A DNA stretch of 64,000 nucleotides from contig NZ_FORP01000023.1 in the NCBI RefSeq assembly GCF_900114035.1, positions 1 through 64,000 on the forward strand, read 5' to 3'. This DNA is from Amycolatopsis sacchari (GTDB lineage Bacteria; Actinomycetota; Actinomycetes; Mycobacteriales; Pseudonocardiaceae). A model generated the notes under the pieces. That model had not been told where the DNA came from, searched no databases, and worked only from the letters and a program-made list of their open reading frames with translations. Every line of letters starts with the position of its first letter. The stretch's first letter is position 1. This document shows positions 55,170 to 63,162 of the stretch, piece after piece. The translations under genes were made by a program, and so were the position numbers.

Positions 55170-55508
55170 TCAGGCTGCGTCGGCTTGCTGACGGTGGCGG
55201 AGCAGGCGGCGGCGGTCTTGGGTGGTGTGACCGCCCCAGATACCGAAGGGCTCGCGCCGGGCGAGGGCGTAGTCGAGGCAGGCGGCGCGTACTGGGCAGT
55301 GGCCGCACACCCGCTTGGCGACGGTGACCGCATACCCGGCTTCGGGTTCGGGGAAGAACGCTTCGGGGTCGGTGCCGAGGCAGGCGGCGTCGGCGTGCCA
55401 GGCCAGGGCTTCGGGGGTGAGCCCGACGTCGGCCCAGCTCGGCGCGGTCGGGCGGCCGCGCCCGTGGGTGGCGCCGGTGAGGGTGGTTTTCGGCCGTGGG
55501 GTGGGCAT
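55170..55508 (-). CDS. WhiB-family iron-sulfur transcription factor
   Basis: A 112-residue WhiB-like protein. Cys43, Cys68, Cys71 and Cys77 (DAACLG, VCGHCPVRAAC) bind a 4Fe-4S cluster, and GIWGG (89-93) is the turn motif, followed by a basic tail TTQDRRRLLRHRQQ for DNA. The N-terminal extension is Pro/Thr-rich. Its start shares one base with the prim-pol stop codon, with AGGAGGCCGCCTG upstream. WhiB proteins act with the sigma factor on promoters; here it stands inside the replication cassette. Confidence 0.94.
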   Translation of the reverse strand: MPTPRPKTTLTGATHGRGRPTAPSWADVGLTPEALAWHADAACLGTDPEAFFPEPEAGYAVTVAKRVCGHCPVRAACLDYALARREPFGIWGGHTTQDRRRLLRHRQQADAA

Positions 55509-56380
55509 CAGGCGGCCTCCTTGCGGTGGGTGTGGCGGGGGTGGCGGGCGCCGGCGGCGAGTCCGGCGTCGATGACGCGGGCGTTCTCGCCGGGGGTGCA
55601 GGAGCAGCGGCCGGTGAGCAGGGCGTCGGCGGCGGCGAGCAGCTCGGCGCGCGCGGTGGCCTCGGCGAGCAGCCGGTCGCCGACGAGCTGCCCGAGCCGG
55701 TAGGCCGCCGACGAGAGCACGGCGTTGTGCTGTCCGCGCGGGGCGGTGCGGACCCGGTCGCATTCGCCCCGCAGCGCGGAGGCGGCGTAGGCGTCCGGCC
55801 GCGCCGGGGCCGCCCCGGTGGTTGTGGTGGCAGGCCGGGTGGGGTGTTCGAGGCAGGCTTGCACGAGCCAGGCCGGAAGTTCGGCGGGGTCGGTGTCGTC
55901 GGCCAGCTCGTACCCGCCTTCGGCGAGCAGCGATCCGGGGGCGACGACGTAGCCGCCTTCGGCGCGGGTGTCGATGTGCGGGGCGAGGTCGCCGCGGGTG
56001 TTGCGCAGGTGCACCCCGGCCGGGGCGGCAAAGTACAGGTGCCGCCCGCCGGAGGGCGTGGTCACGGTATAGGTGGCCGGTACGGCAGCGGCGCGGCGGG
56101 CGGCCAGCTCAGCCAGCGCGGCCGCGCCGTCCGGCCCGGCCGCCGGGTCTTTGGCGGTGTCGAGGTCCACCACGATCAGCCGCGAGGGCCCGGTCGCGAT
56201 GCCGATGTTGAACCGGCCCGCCCGCCAGCATCGGGTGATCCGCTCGGGGTCGGTGGTGGCGCGGGTTTCCCACTCGCGCACCATCGGCGGCTTCTTGCGG
56301 CCGGGGGTGACCGGGAAGACGTGCCAGCCCATCCCGGCCAGGTACAACGCCCAGTCCAGCAAGGGGTTCGCCGTGTCCAT
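55508..56380 (-). CDS. Bifunctional DNA primase/polymerase (prim-pol, archaeo-eukaryotic primase fold)
   Basis: A 290-residue prim-pol N-terminal domain protein. The catalytic acids are in VVDLDT (Asp72, Asp74), the nucleotide histidine in SGGRHLYF (His114), and the third acid in HIDTRAEGGYVVAPGS. WALYLAGMGWHVFPVTPGRKKP is the usual start. It probably primes replication of the excised element, in place of the RepSA type initiator of pSAM2. The C-terminal ~90 residues are helical. AAAGGAC precedes the ATG. The gene runs into WhiB and then DUF3987. Confidence 0.9.
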   Translation of the reverse strand: MDTANPLLDWALYLAGMGWHVFPVTPGRKKPPMVREWETRATTDPERITRCWRAGRFNIGIATGPSRLIVVDLDTAKDPAAGPDGAAALAELAARRAAAVPATYTVTTPSGGRHLYFAAPAGVHLRNTRGDLAPHIDTRAEGGYVVAPGSLLAEGGYELADDTDPAELPAWLVQACLEHPTRPATTTTGAAPARPDAYAASALRGECDRVRTAPRGQHNAVLSSAAYRLGQLVGDRLLAEATARAELLAAADALLTGRCSCTPGENARVIDAGLAAGARHPRHTHRKEAA

Positions 56381-56468
56381 TCCAGACAGTCCTTTCGGGA
56401 GCGAGACAGGGGTGGCGGGTTGCCGGGCCGCCCGGAGGGGAGTCGAGCGGACGGCCCGGCAACGGCTT

Positions 56469-56642
56469 TCAGGGGTGGTTGACGGCGTGCGGGTTGATCG
56501 CGGTGGTGTGGTCGTAGCCGAGGACCTTCCGGTCGTGGGCCATGCCCTCAGGGCAGGTGGCCAGGTGCCACCAGGAGCCATCGGGCAGCACGCGGTCGAC
56601 GAAGCAGCGGCGGCCGCAGAAGCGGCAGTAGGCACCGGCCAT
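56469..56642 (-). CDS. Small zinc-finger protein, 57 aa
   Basis: A 57-residue protein MAGAYCRFCGRRCFVDRVL... with CxxC at residues 6-9 and further Cys13 and Cys29 (ATCPEG), likely one zinc knuckle, and a His-rich tail (YDHTTAINPHAVNHP). Its ATG shares a base with the stop of the HNH gene, so it is coupled. Short Cys-rich proteins of this kind are common in AICE replication regions; no function is known. It is too short for many gene finders. Confidence 0.75.
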   Translation of the reverse strand: MAGAYCRFCGRRCFVDRVLPDGSWWHLATCPEGMAHDRKVLGYDHTTAINPHAVNHP

Positions 56643-57313
56643 CACCGCTCACCTCCGTCCGGGCAGTGCGCGAGCACGGCGGCGAGGGCGTCGTGCTCGG
56701 CCTGGTCAACGGTGAGCTGGTAGCGGGTTTTGACCTCGATCCAGTGGGCGACGTAGCCGCAGCGGTCCCGCTCCGGCAACCACTTCGCCGGGTCCTGGTC
56801 ACCTTTGGCACGGTTGGCGTGCGCGGTCACCACGACCAGCACGGCCGGGTCGTTGGCGTAGTGCTCGCGCTGGGCGCGGCTCCAGCCGCGGGCCCCGGAA
56901 CGGGCGACCTCGGCCAACGGGACGAGGTGGTCGATATCGAGCTTGCCCGGGTCGGTGACGGTGACCCCGTCGTAGGGGCTGACCCAGGTGCCGGAGACCG
57001 GGTGGCAGCGGGCATCGGTGCGCACGTCACGGCCCTGGGCGATCAGGGCGTCCTCGCGGGCGTCGCAGGCGCCGTGGGTGGTGTCCCAGTGCGGCCAGTC
57101 GTCGCGGTCGTAGTGCGCGCCGGTGTCCTCCGGCTTGACCGCCAGCGCCGCCAGCTCACCCCGCGCGGCGCCGACGTTGCCGGATGGTGCGGAGGGCGAG
57201 GCGGGGTGGGTGGCGCTGGCGGCCTCGGCCAGGGGGCGGCACGCTGCGGTGGAGGCCAGCGTGGCGGCGAGCAGGATGGTGATGGCGGGAGCGGCGGTGG
57301 TGTGCCGGTGCAT
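56642..57313 (-). CDS. Secreted HNH endonuclease lipoprotein (DUF1524/GmrSD type)
   Basis: A 223-residue exported nuclease. The signal peptide ends LASTAAC, a lipobox-like site at Cys25. The nuclease domain has DIDHLVPLAEVARSGA (DIDH at 126-129), NDPAVLVVVTAHANRAKGDQDPAKWLP and CGYVAHWIEVKTRY, all as in the DUF1524 HNH family of secreted proteins. It is encoded in the element between the transfer gene and the replication cassette, so it may act on DNA outside or in the wall during transfer; that is inference. ATG start. Confidence 0.88.
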   Translation of the reverse strand: MHRHTTAAPAITILLAATLASTAACRPLAEAASATHPASPSAPSGNVGAARGELAALAVKPEDTGAHYDRDDWPHWDTTHGACDAREDALIAQGRDVRTDARCHPVSGTWVSPYDGVTVTDPGKLDIDHLVPLAEVARSGARGWSRAQREHYANDPAVLVVVTAHANRAKGDQDPAKWLPERDRCGYVAHWIEVKTRYQLTVDQAEHDALAAVLAHCPDGGER

Positions 57314-57445
57314 CAGGCGGGCTCCGTTCGTTACTCTTCGTGTCTATTTCGCGGGTGTGGTGTGCTGGGGTCAGCACCCGGCCCGGGTGGGGCGAGGGCG
57401 CGGTTTTCGGGGATGTGGGGGTCTGCGGCAGGGCGGTGCTGTGGT

Positions 57446-57536
57446 GCTACACCGCTGGTCGGGGCGGGTGCAGGGTGCTAGCGGTAGGTGCTACATGTAG
57501 CGGCTGGGGGCGCTACAGACCTCGGCGAGCGCTACA
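57446..57536. repeat. GCTACA repeat cluster (candidate cis transfer locus or operator)
   Basis: GCTACA occurs at 57446, 57490, 57512 and 57531, its complement TGTAGC at 57496, and a GCTAGC variant at 57477. The copies at 57490 and 57496 join into the perfect 12-bp palindrome GCTACATGTAGC. Most are preceded by GTG or GCG. The cluster lies in the 244-bp gap between the 3' end of the transfer gene and the nuclease gene. TraB proteins of Streptomyces elements recognise repeated 8-mers near traB, which makes a transfer role possible. Confidence 0.65.
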
Positions 57537-57557
57537 CCCGTCCCCGGTTACGGTCTG

Positions 57558-59822
57558 TTATTTCTGGTGGGTTGTCTGGGCCTTGCGGAGGTCGGCCAGG
57601 CGGTAGCCGCGGCGGTTGCGGCGCGTCCCGTCCACGTCGGTCATGGCGACCTGCTTGGGGGTGACGCCGTAGGGCTTGAGCGCGGCGGCCAAGGTGTCGG
57701 GGGTGTAGTCGGCGTACTCGGGCCGGACCTCGGCGAGTCGGGCGATGAGCGTGTCCGACCACAGCCGGTCCTCGCCGTCGGCGAACACGCTGATCGCGTC
57801 CTCGATGGCGCTGCCGCGGATCAGGGTGGCGTCGATGTCCTGCCCGGCGGCGTAGCCGGTGATGTTGCCGACCTCCTGCCGCATGGCGCGGGCGCGGGCG
57901 ACGATCTTCTTGGCGCCGGGCTTGTCGGTGTAGACGCCGCGCACGATCCGCGCGTCGGAGCCCTCACCCCGCAGGTAGCCGATGCCCTTGTCGTTCCAGG
58001 CGAAGGTGGTCGCGCGGATGCCTGCCTGGTAGGAGCTGGTGCCCAGCACCATGTCGTTTTCGACCTGGCCCATGACCTTGAGGCAGAAGCGGAACGAGGC
58101 GTTGGCGCTGATCCCGGTCGGGATCGACTTGGAGTCCGGGCGCTGGGTGGCCAGGAACAGCATGATCCCGGTGGCGGGGCCACGCTTGACCAGGTCGGTG
58201 CAGATGTCCTCCAGTTCGGCGCCGTGCTTGGGGTGCTCAAACCACACCTGGCACTCGTCGACGCCGATCACGATCGGCTTCAAGCCCAGCTTGGGGTTGT
58301 CGACCAGGTGCGGCTCGACGCGGGAATCGGGGCAGACGTCGTCGGGCAGCTCCCGCAGCACCTTCGTGCGCCGGCGCATCTCCTCCCGCACCTCCCGCAT
58401 GGCGACCACGGCGGACTCGATCTGGTCGGCGTCGTCGCCGACGCCGTAGCGGTGCGCCACGGGCTCGAATGGGGACAGGTCGCCGGTGCCCTTGAGGTCG
58501 TAGACGTGCAGCTCCGAGCGGGGGTCCAGGGCAGCGATGAGCAGGATTTCCCGCACGGTGACGGTCTTGCCCATGCGCGGGATGGCGCCGATGACCCCCG
58601 AGACGTACATGAGGGTCTGCTCAACCCAGCGGCCACGCTGGTCGGTGCCAAACGGTTGGGGCTTGAACAGGTCCACCCGCCCGGCCTTGGCCAGCGGCCA
58701 CGGGGCCTGCTTGGCGCTGGACATGTCACGGTTGCCGACCCACAACACCAGGCGCCCCTCATGCACCGCCGGGTCCGCCTCCGGCCACACACAGCCGAGC
58801 TGGCGACGCAGCCCCGAGGCGAGCTTCGGGCGCCGCTCGATCACGTCGGCCGCGGTCACCCCCAACGGCAGGTCGATGTCGGCCCGCCACCCCGGGCCTT
58901 CCCGATGGATCGGCGACGGGAACCCGATGGCGTTCGGGTTCTTAGCCAGCTTCTTGTTGAGCTCTCCGATGCCCAGCGCGCCCAGCGCGTCCACGATCGC
59001 GTCGCTGGTCAGCTTCGGCGCCTTCGCCAGGTCCACGGCACGCCCGGTCACCGGCTTGTCCGCCGGGGCGCCCCACCAGCCGAGCACGACCATCGCGCCG
59101 ATGAGCAGGGTCCAGTTCCAGAACGCGGGCAGGCAGGCCAGGCACACGTACACGACCGCGGCCAGCGCCAGCAGCCCCAGCCACACCGGCAGCAGCCGCT
59201 TGCGCACGGTCTCGTTGCGGACCTGGCGCAGCTTCATGTACTCGTTCACGTCGGCGCGGTCGCGGGCGGCCAGCCGTACCGGCTTGGACTCCGCGTCATA
59301 GACCCACGCGTGCAGCCGCCCCGCCAGACGCCGGGCCGCGCCGAACGACCGCAGGAACGCCTTGAGCAGGTACAGCGGAAAACGCAACGCGTGGAACGCG
59401 CTGACGTGTAGCGCGTACTGCACCAGGAACCGCACGCGCGAGCGGAATTCCTCCCACGAGGTCAGCCACTGAGCGACCAACGGCCGGGCGGTTGCCTCCC
59501 CGGCCGCCTCCCACCACGACCGCCGCACCTCCGGCGGATCGACCGGCACCGGCGGGCGGGCGGGCTCGTCGTCCACGATCTCGGCGTCGAGCACCTCGCT
59601 CGGCGCCACTTCGCGGCGGTCCTGGACGGGAATCTCGTCCGGGGTGGCGGCCGAGTCGGGGCGGGGCGTGAACGGCAGCACCCGGCCGTTCACGTCGTCG
59701 TTCGGCTCGGGGTTCACGGGGGTGTCGGGGGTGGTGTTCACCGGGTCGTGCTCGGGGGTGTTCATGGTCTCCCTGCTGTCGGGTTCACGGTCACGGTCGG
59801 GGTGGTCGGCGGGAACGCTCAT
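57558..59822 (-). CDS. FtsK/SpoIIIE-type DNA translocase for conjugation (TraB/TraSA-like)
   Basis: A 754-residue DNA pump that moves double-stranded DNA between mycelial cells as a hexamer. Disordered N-terminus (1-100), two membrane helices (about 212-250), then the FtsK motor: Walker A GAIPRMGKT (412-420), Walker B IVIGVDECQ (516-523), LFLATQRPDSKSIPTGISAN sensor block. The C-terminal ~80 residues form a winged helix (DTLAAALKPYGVTPKQVAM) for DNA-sequence recognition. The ATG shares a base with the DUF2637 stop. It is the main transfer gene of the element. Confidence 0.95.
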   Translation of the reverse strand: MSVPADHPDRDREPDSRETMNTPEHDPVNTTPDTPVNPEPNDDVNGRVLPFTPRPDSAATPDEIPVQDRREVAPSEVLDAEIVDDEPARPPVPVDPPEVRRSWWEAAGEATARPLVAQWLTSWEEFRSRVRFLVQYALHVSAFHALRFPLYLLKAFLRSFGAARRLAGRLHAWVYDAESKPVRLAARDRADVNEYMKLRQVRNETVRKRLLPVWLGLLALAAVVYVCLACLPAFWNWTLLIGAMVVLGWWGAPADKPVTGRAVDLAKAPKLTSDAIVDALGALGIGELNKKLAKNPNAIGFPSPIHREGPGWRADIDLPLGVTAADVIERRPKLASGLRRQLGCVWPEADPAVHEGRLVLWVGNRDMSSAKQAPWPLAKAGRVDLFKPQPFGTDQRGRWVEQTLMYVSGVIGAIPRMGKTVTVREILLIAALDPRSELHVYDLKGTGDLSPFEPVAHRYGVGDDADQIESAVVAMREVREEMRRRTKVLRELPDDVCPDSRVEPHLVDNPKLGLKPIVIGVDECQVWFEHPKHGAELEDICTDLVKRGPATGIMLFLATQRPDSKSIPTGISANASFRFCLKVMGQVENDMVLGTSSYQAGIRATTFAWNDKGIGYLRGEGSDARIVRGVYTDKPGAKKIVARARAMRQEVGNITGYAAGQDIDATLIRGSAIEDAISVFADGEDRLWSDTLIARLAEVRPEYADYTPDTLAAALKPYGVTPKQVAMTDVDGTRRNRRGYRLADLRKAQTTHQK

Positions 59823-60760
59823 CAGGCGGCCTCCTCACGCTCGGCGGGTACGGGCTCGGGGTGGCTCGGGACAGTGGCGGGGGTCGGGGTCAGCTCGTCG
59901 CGCAGGGCGTCGGCGACGTTCTTGCTCGTGCCGCGGGACACGTCGGGCACAACCGACCGCACCCAGGCCGGGGTGATCTCGACACCTGGCGCCCACGCCG
60001 TACGCGCCTCGGCCAGGTAGTCGGCCAATAACTTCCGGCGCGGCTTCGCCGCCGCCCGGCTCGGGTTCCGCCGCTCCGAGCGCCGGGTCGCCGGGACCGA
60101 CTCTCTCGCGCGCTCCCGCTCGGGTGCGGGGGCGTTCTGCTGAACGGGCTGCGGGGCGGCCTCGGCGGTGGCGTCGGCAGGCGCCGGGGTGTGTCCGGTG
60201 AACGCGGGGGAGGCGGCGCGGGTGACGGCTTCGGTGAGCCGGTCCCGCAGCACGGGGGCGGTCTCGGCGGCCAGGAACACCAGCACCGGCGGCACGGAGT
60301 GCAGCACGATCCCGGCCAGGTCCAGGTGGGTCCAGGACTGCCAGGTGTTCATCACGTAGGTCGCCAGGAAGGCGAACCACTTGGTGCGGTGCGCCCACGC
60401 CATCCCGTCGAGGACCTGGTAGCGGGCGGTGATCTGCTCGGCGCGCAGCACCGCCACGAGCACGAGCGAGACCATCGGGTCCAGCAGCCATGCGGCCAGC
60501 CAGGGCAGCGACCACGCCGGGGCACCGGCGGCGGCGAAGCCCTGGACGTTGACCATCGTGAACGCCAGCCCGAGGAAGATGCCCACCCATACCAGGGTGT
60601 CCACAAAGGTGCGGACCTTCTCCACCCGCAGCGCGACCACGTCGGGGTGGTTGGACAGCGCCCGTACCTGCGCGGCCGCGGCCGCGTCCTGCGCGAGCTT
60701 GTCCGCGGTGGACAGCGGCACGTGACGAGCATCCTGAGGCGCAGCAACGGTGTTGGTCAT
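59822..60760 (-). CDS. DUF2637 (SpdB-like) four-helix membrane protein
   Basis: A 312-residue spread-type protein. Four helices lie between residues 50 and 200 (TLVWVGIFLGLAFTMVNVQGF, WLAAWLLDPMVSLVLVAVL and two further), the DUF2637 core, followed by a long Ala/Pro/Arg-rich linker and a C-terminal winged-helix-like part (PAWVRSVVPDVSRGTSKNVADALRDEL). Such proteins lie upstream of the transfer pump and help spread of DNA through the mycelium. It ends EREEAA because the ribosome site of the next gene is written in these codons. Confidence 0.85.
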   Translation of the reverse strand: MTNTVAAPQDARHVPLSTADKLAQDAAAAAQVRALSNHPDVVALRVEKVRTFVDTLVWVGIFLGLAFTMVNVQGFAAAGAPAWSLPWLAAWLLDPMVSLVLVAVLRAEQITARYQVLDGMAWAHRTKWFAFLATYVMNTWQSWTHLDLAGIVLHSVPPVLVFLAAETAPVLRDRLTEAVTRAASPAFTGHTPAPADATAEAAPQPVQQNAPAPERERARESVPATRRSERRNPSRAAAKPRRKLLADYLAEARTAWAPGVEITPAWVRSVVPDVSRGTSKNVADALRDELTPTPATVPSHPEPVPAEREEAA

Positions 60761-61221
60761 CAGAGGGTCCCCCACTTCAACGGCGGGCACTGGGCGGCGA
60801 ACCGGCGGGCTTCGGCGCGGTCGGCGGTCTGCCACTCCCCACACGGCGAGTCGAGATCCCCGCCGCCGTAGGGCAGACGCTTCTGCATCTCCTGGGACAG
60901 CTCGGGGTGCTCGTCGGAGGGCAGCGGCAGGTGCTGCCCGGCCGGGCAGGGCTGCCCGTCCCGCAACTGGCGCGCGGTGGCCGCGGAGACGGCGACGCGG
61001 TAGCGGTCCCCGCTCGGGGTGGTGCACTCGGCGTAGTGCGTGCCCTGGCCGCGCTGGCCGCTGTAGGCGCTACCGGTGACCACGGCCCCCGCCGACGCGG
61101 TGCGGGCGGGTGTCGAGTGGCCGGGGCTGCCGGGGTCGTGGCAGCCGGTCACGGCGACCGCGGCGACGGTGAGCAGTGCGGCCAGGGCCACGCTCTGGCC
61201 GGTTGTCCTGGTGTTCGTCAC
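60760..61221 (-). CDS. Small element-encoded lipoprotein
   Basis: A 153-residue exported protein with signal peptide and lipobox AVTGC (about Cys27). The mature part has four more Cys (ECTTPSG, QPCPAG, SPCGEW, AQCPPL), likely two disulfides. No family is recognised. GTG start overlaps the upstream gene by 4 nt (GTGA), and its stop shares a base with the DUF2637 start. It may be part of the mating or exclusion apparatus at the cell surface; this is inference from position. Confidence 0.72.
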   Translation of the reverse strand: MTNTRTTGQSVALAALLTVAAVAVTGCHDPGSPGHSTPARTASAGAVVTGSAYSGQRGQGTHYAECTTPSGDRYRVAVSAATARQLRDGQPCPAGQHLPLPSDEHPELSQEMQKRLPYGGGDLDSPCGEWQTADRAEARRFAAQCPPLKWGTL

Positions 61222-61517
61222 TGGTCGTCCTCCCCGTGGTCGGCCCGCCGGAGGGCGGGGCGGTAGGAGCAGTCGAGGCAGTCGCAGTCCGGGCATGCGC
61301 AGGACGGGCCGCCGTTGCACTCGCAGGCCGCGCCGTCGAGCAGGGCGGTCAGGCAGGCGCCGAGGCAGGCGAAGACCTGTGAGCCGGTGTGCGAGCGGCC
61401 CACCGGGACGTGCGCCACACGGGAGTGCAGGTAGTTGCGGTTGCAGGTCACGCACGCCAGCCCGTCGGCCTGCAAGGGCGAGAGTCCGGTGTAGACGGTT
61501 TCGGGGTTGCGGGTCAT
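61218..61517 (-). CDS. Cys-rich protein, 99 aa
   Basis: A 99-residue protein with 14 Cys. Residues 20-23 form ACVTC, followed by CLGACL, and a C-terminal cluster ACECNGGPSCACPDCDCLDCSY. Several zinc or iron-sulfur knuckles are possible. The ATG shares a base with the stop of the small membrane protein gene. No family name is recognised; a His/Cys-rich protein in this spot is seen in related elements. Confidence 0.7.
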   Translation of the reverse strand: MTRNPETVYTGLSPLQADGLACVTCNRNYLHSRVAHVPVGRSHTGSQVFACLGACLTALLDGAACECNGGPSCACPDCDCLDCSYRPALRRADHGEDDQ

Positions 61518-61834
61518 CAGTACCGGCCTCCTCGGGTGGTGGTGACGATCTCGGTGACGGCGAGCAGCCGCGCCACGGCGGCCCCGGCGAACAGGGCCGG
61601 GACGATGAGCACGATCAGCAGGGCGGTGGTGTTGCGCCACCACGCGATCACCGCCCACTGGATGCCGACGATCAGCGCGGCGGTGAGCAGGGTGCGCACC
61701 GCGTTGCCGGTCATCCGGGTCACCTCCCGCACCCCCTGCCGGGCCTTCAAGGCGGACTTGCGGCCCGAGCGCCAGGTGGCGAACAGCCCGACCAGCGCCA
61801 GCCCACCCAGGGCGTAGAGCACGGTGTGGTTCAT
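61517..61834 (-). CDS. Membrane protein with three TM helices, 105 aa
   Basis: A 105-residue protein with an N-terminal helix (TVLYALGGLALVGLFATW), a basic loop, and two more helices (LLTAALIVGIQWAVIAWW and TALLIVLIVPALFAGAAVARLL). No motif is recognised. It is coupled by one-base overlaps on both sides. Position in the transfer-side operon suggests a role in spreading, not shown. Confidence 0.7.
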   Translation of the reverse strand: MNHTVLYALGGLALVGLFATWRSGRKSALKARQGVREVTRMTGNAVRTLLTAALIVGIQWAVIAWWRNTTALLIVLIVPALFAGAAVARLLAVTEIVTTTRGGRY

Positions 61835-62397
61835 CAGGCCACCCCCTTCCGGGAGGTCCAGGAACCGTCCACAGCGGAGGGTCGGCGCAGCGGGATCACG
61901 TTGTCCGGCACCGCGTCCAGCGCGGCGTGTTCGTCGGCGGTCAGGGTCGGGGTGCCGGACAGGTAGTCGTGCAGGTAGTCATCCGGCGGCAGCCCCAGGC
62001 TGTAGCGGCAGGCCTCGCAGGTGCGGTGCGCCCTGGGCAACTCGGCCCACCCGGTCTCGCCGCACTGACGGCAGGTACGGCGCGCCGTCATCGCCTTGTC
62101 CAGCGCGGCGGCGCGGCCGGGGGTCATCGGCCGCACCGGCTTGGCGCGCTCGATCAGGAACAGCTCGGCGTAGACCTTCTTCCCGGCCTTGCGGCAGCGG
62201 AAGTACAGCACCGCCGCCGGGTCCTGCCCACCCGGCCGCAACCCCATTGCCCGCAACTGCCGGCGGGTGGCCAGCTTGTCCCGCGGCCCAATCCCCCAGG
62301 ACAGCAACGGCGTCCCATCGAGCAGGCCGCGGGTGAACTCCGGGCGGTCCGACCACGGCACCTCCCGCAGGTCCCACGGGTACTGGCGGGCACTCAT
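61834..62397 (-). CDS. RRQRL-motif zinc-binding protein
   Basis: A 187-residue protein of a family found mainly on actinobacterial mobile elements. The name motif is in ATRRQLRAMGLRPGGQDP, followed by a strand-helix block AVLYFRCRKAGKKVYAELFLIERAKPVRPMTP and a zinc knuckle TCRQCGETG...HRTCEACRY. Role unknown. The ATG overlaps the stop of the SsgA-like gene by 4 nt. Confidence 0.82.
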   Translation of the reverse strand: MSARQYPWDLREVPWSDRPEFTRGLLDGTPLLSWGIGPRDKLATRRQLRAMGLRPGGQDPAAVLYFRCRKAGKKVYAELFLIERAKPVRPMTPGRAAALDKAMTARRTCRQCGETGWAELPRAHRTCEACRYSLGLPPDDYLHDYLSGTPTLTADEHAALDAVPDNVIPLRRPSAVDGSWTSRKGVA

Positions 62398-62828
62398 GCG
62401 GCCTCACCGCCGAGCACCGCGAACTCCCGGTTCCAGTCGATGAACTCCGATTCCGTGCCGGGCGGGACCAGGGCTTCGGTCTGGCCCAGAGCGGCGGTGA
62501 GGTCGCTGCGGCGGAAGGCGAAGGCCGCGACCCCCGAGGGCGAGGACACCGTCAGCCACACCCGCCACGGCAGGGTGGCGTCCGGGCCGAGGAACACATC
62601 CCCCTCGCCCACACCATCGCCGTAATCGGCCAGCCCCTCGGCCAGCAGGTCCCGCGCGAAGGTCCAGCGCACCCACTGCTCGGCGCCGGTCGCGAAGTCC
62701 AGCACCACCGCGAACGGATCGGCCACGCTGTAGCGGAACTTCACCGGCACCGGCCGCAGCACGACCACCGCACCGCGGGAGTCCTCCCATTCGGCCGTCA
62801 GTGGCAGGTTCAGGCTCGTCGGCAGCAT
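62394..62828 (-). CDS. SsgA-like sporulation and cell division regulator (SALP)
   Basis: A 144-residue SsgA-family protein. The family blocks are FRYSVADPFAVVLDFATG, WVRWTFARDLLAEGL, and GEGDVFLGPDATLPWRVWLTVSSPSGVAAFAF. Chromosomal SALPs control septum site and spore wall in Streptomyces; here one is carried by the element, perhaps to act on septa during mating. ATG start sharing a base with the upstream stop; the GTG one codon before is the alternative. Confidence 0.92.
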   Translation of the reverse strand: MLPTSLNLPLTAEWEDSRGAVVVLRPVPVKFRYSVADPFAVVLDFATGAEQWVRWTFARDLLAEGLADYGDGVGEGDVFLGPDATLPWRVWLTVSSPSGVAAFAFRRSDLTAALGQTEALVPPGTESEFIDWNREFAVLGGEAA

Positions 62829-63052
62829 CACCGGCCACCCCCGGCCACGGCCTCGACGGTCTCCCGCACGATCTCCACCGCCGCCTCGCGGGCGGTGTCG
62901 GCCGCCTCGATCAGCCCGGCCTCGCCCAGCGCCTCGGCCATCCGCAGCAGCCAGCGGGTGCGGTCCTCGCTCGGCGCCGCGGCCGAGGGGCGCTGGCCCA
63001 TCAGCTCCAGCACCGGCGCAAACAGCGTCGGCTCGGTGGTCGTGCCTACCAT
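62828..63052 (-). CDS. Small helical protein, 74 aa
   Basis: A 74-residue Ala/Glu-rich helical protein starting MVGTTTEPTLFAPVLELMGQ. The ATG has GGGAAGGA 5 nt upstream. A longer form with a GTG start at 63166 (38 more residues, overlapping the upstream stop by 4 nt) is possible. No family is recognised. Confidence 0.6.
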   Translation of the reverse strand: MVGTTTEPTLFAPVLELMGQRPSAAAPSEDRTRWLLRMAEALGEAGLIEAADTAREAAVEIVRETVEAVAGGGR

Positions 63053-63162
63053 GACAGTCCTTCCCTTCGGGTCGTTTCGTGGCTGGTTGGGGAGTCCCGG
63101 CGCGGCGAGCGCGTTCTTGGCGGAGTGGGCCGCCGCGCCGGGGTCAGCGAGCAGCAAGCGGG

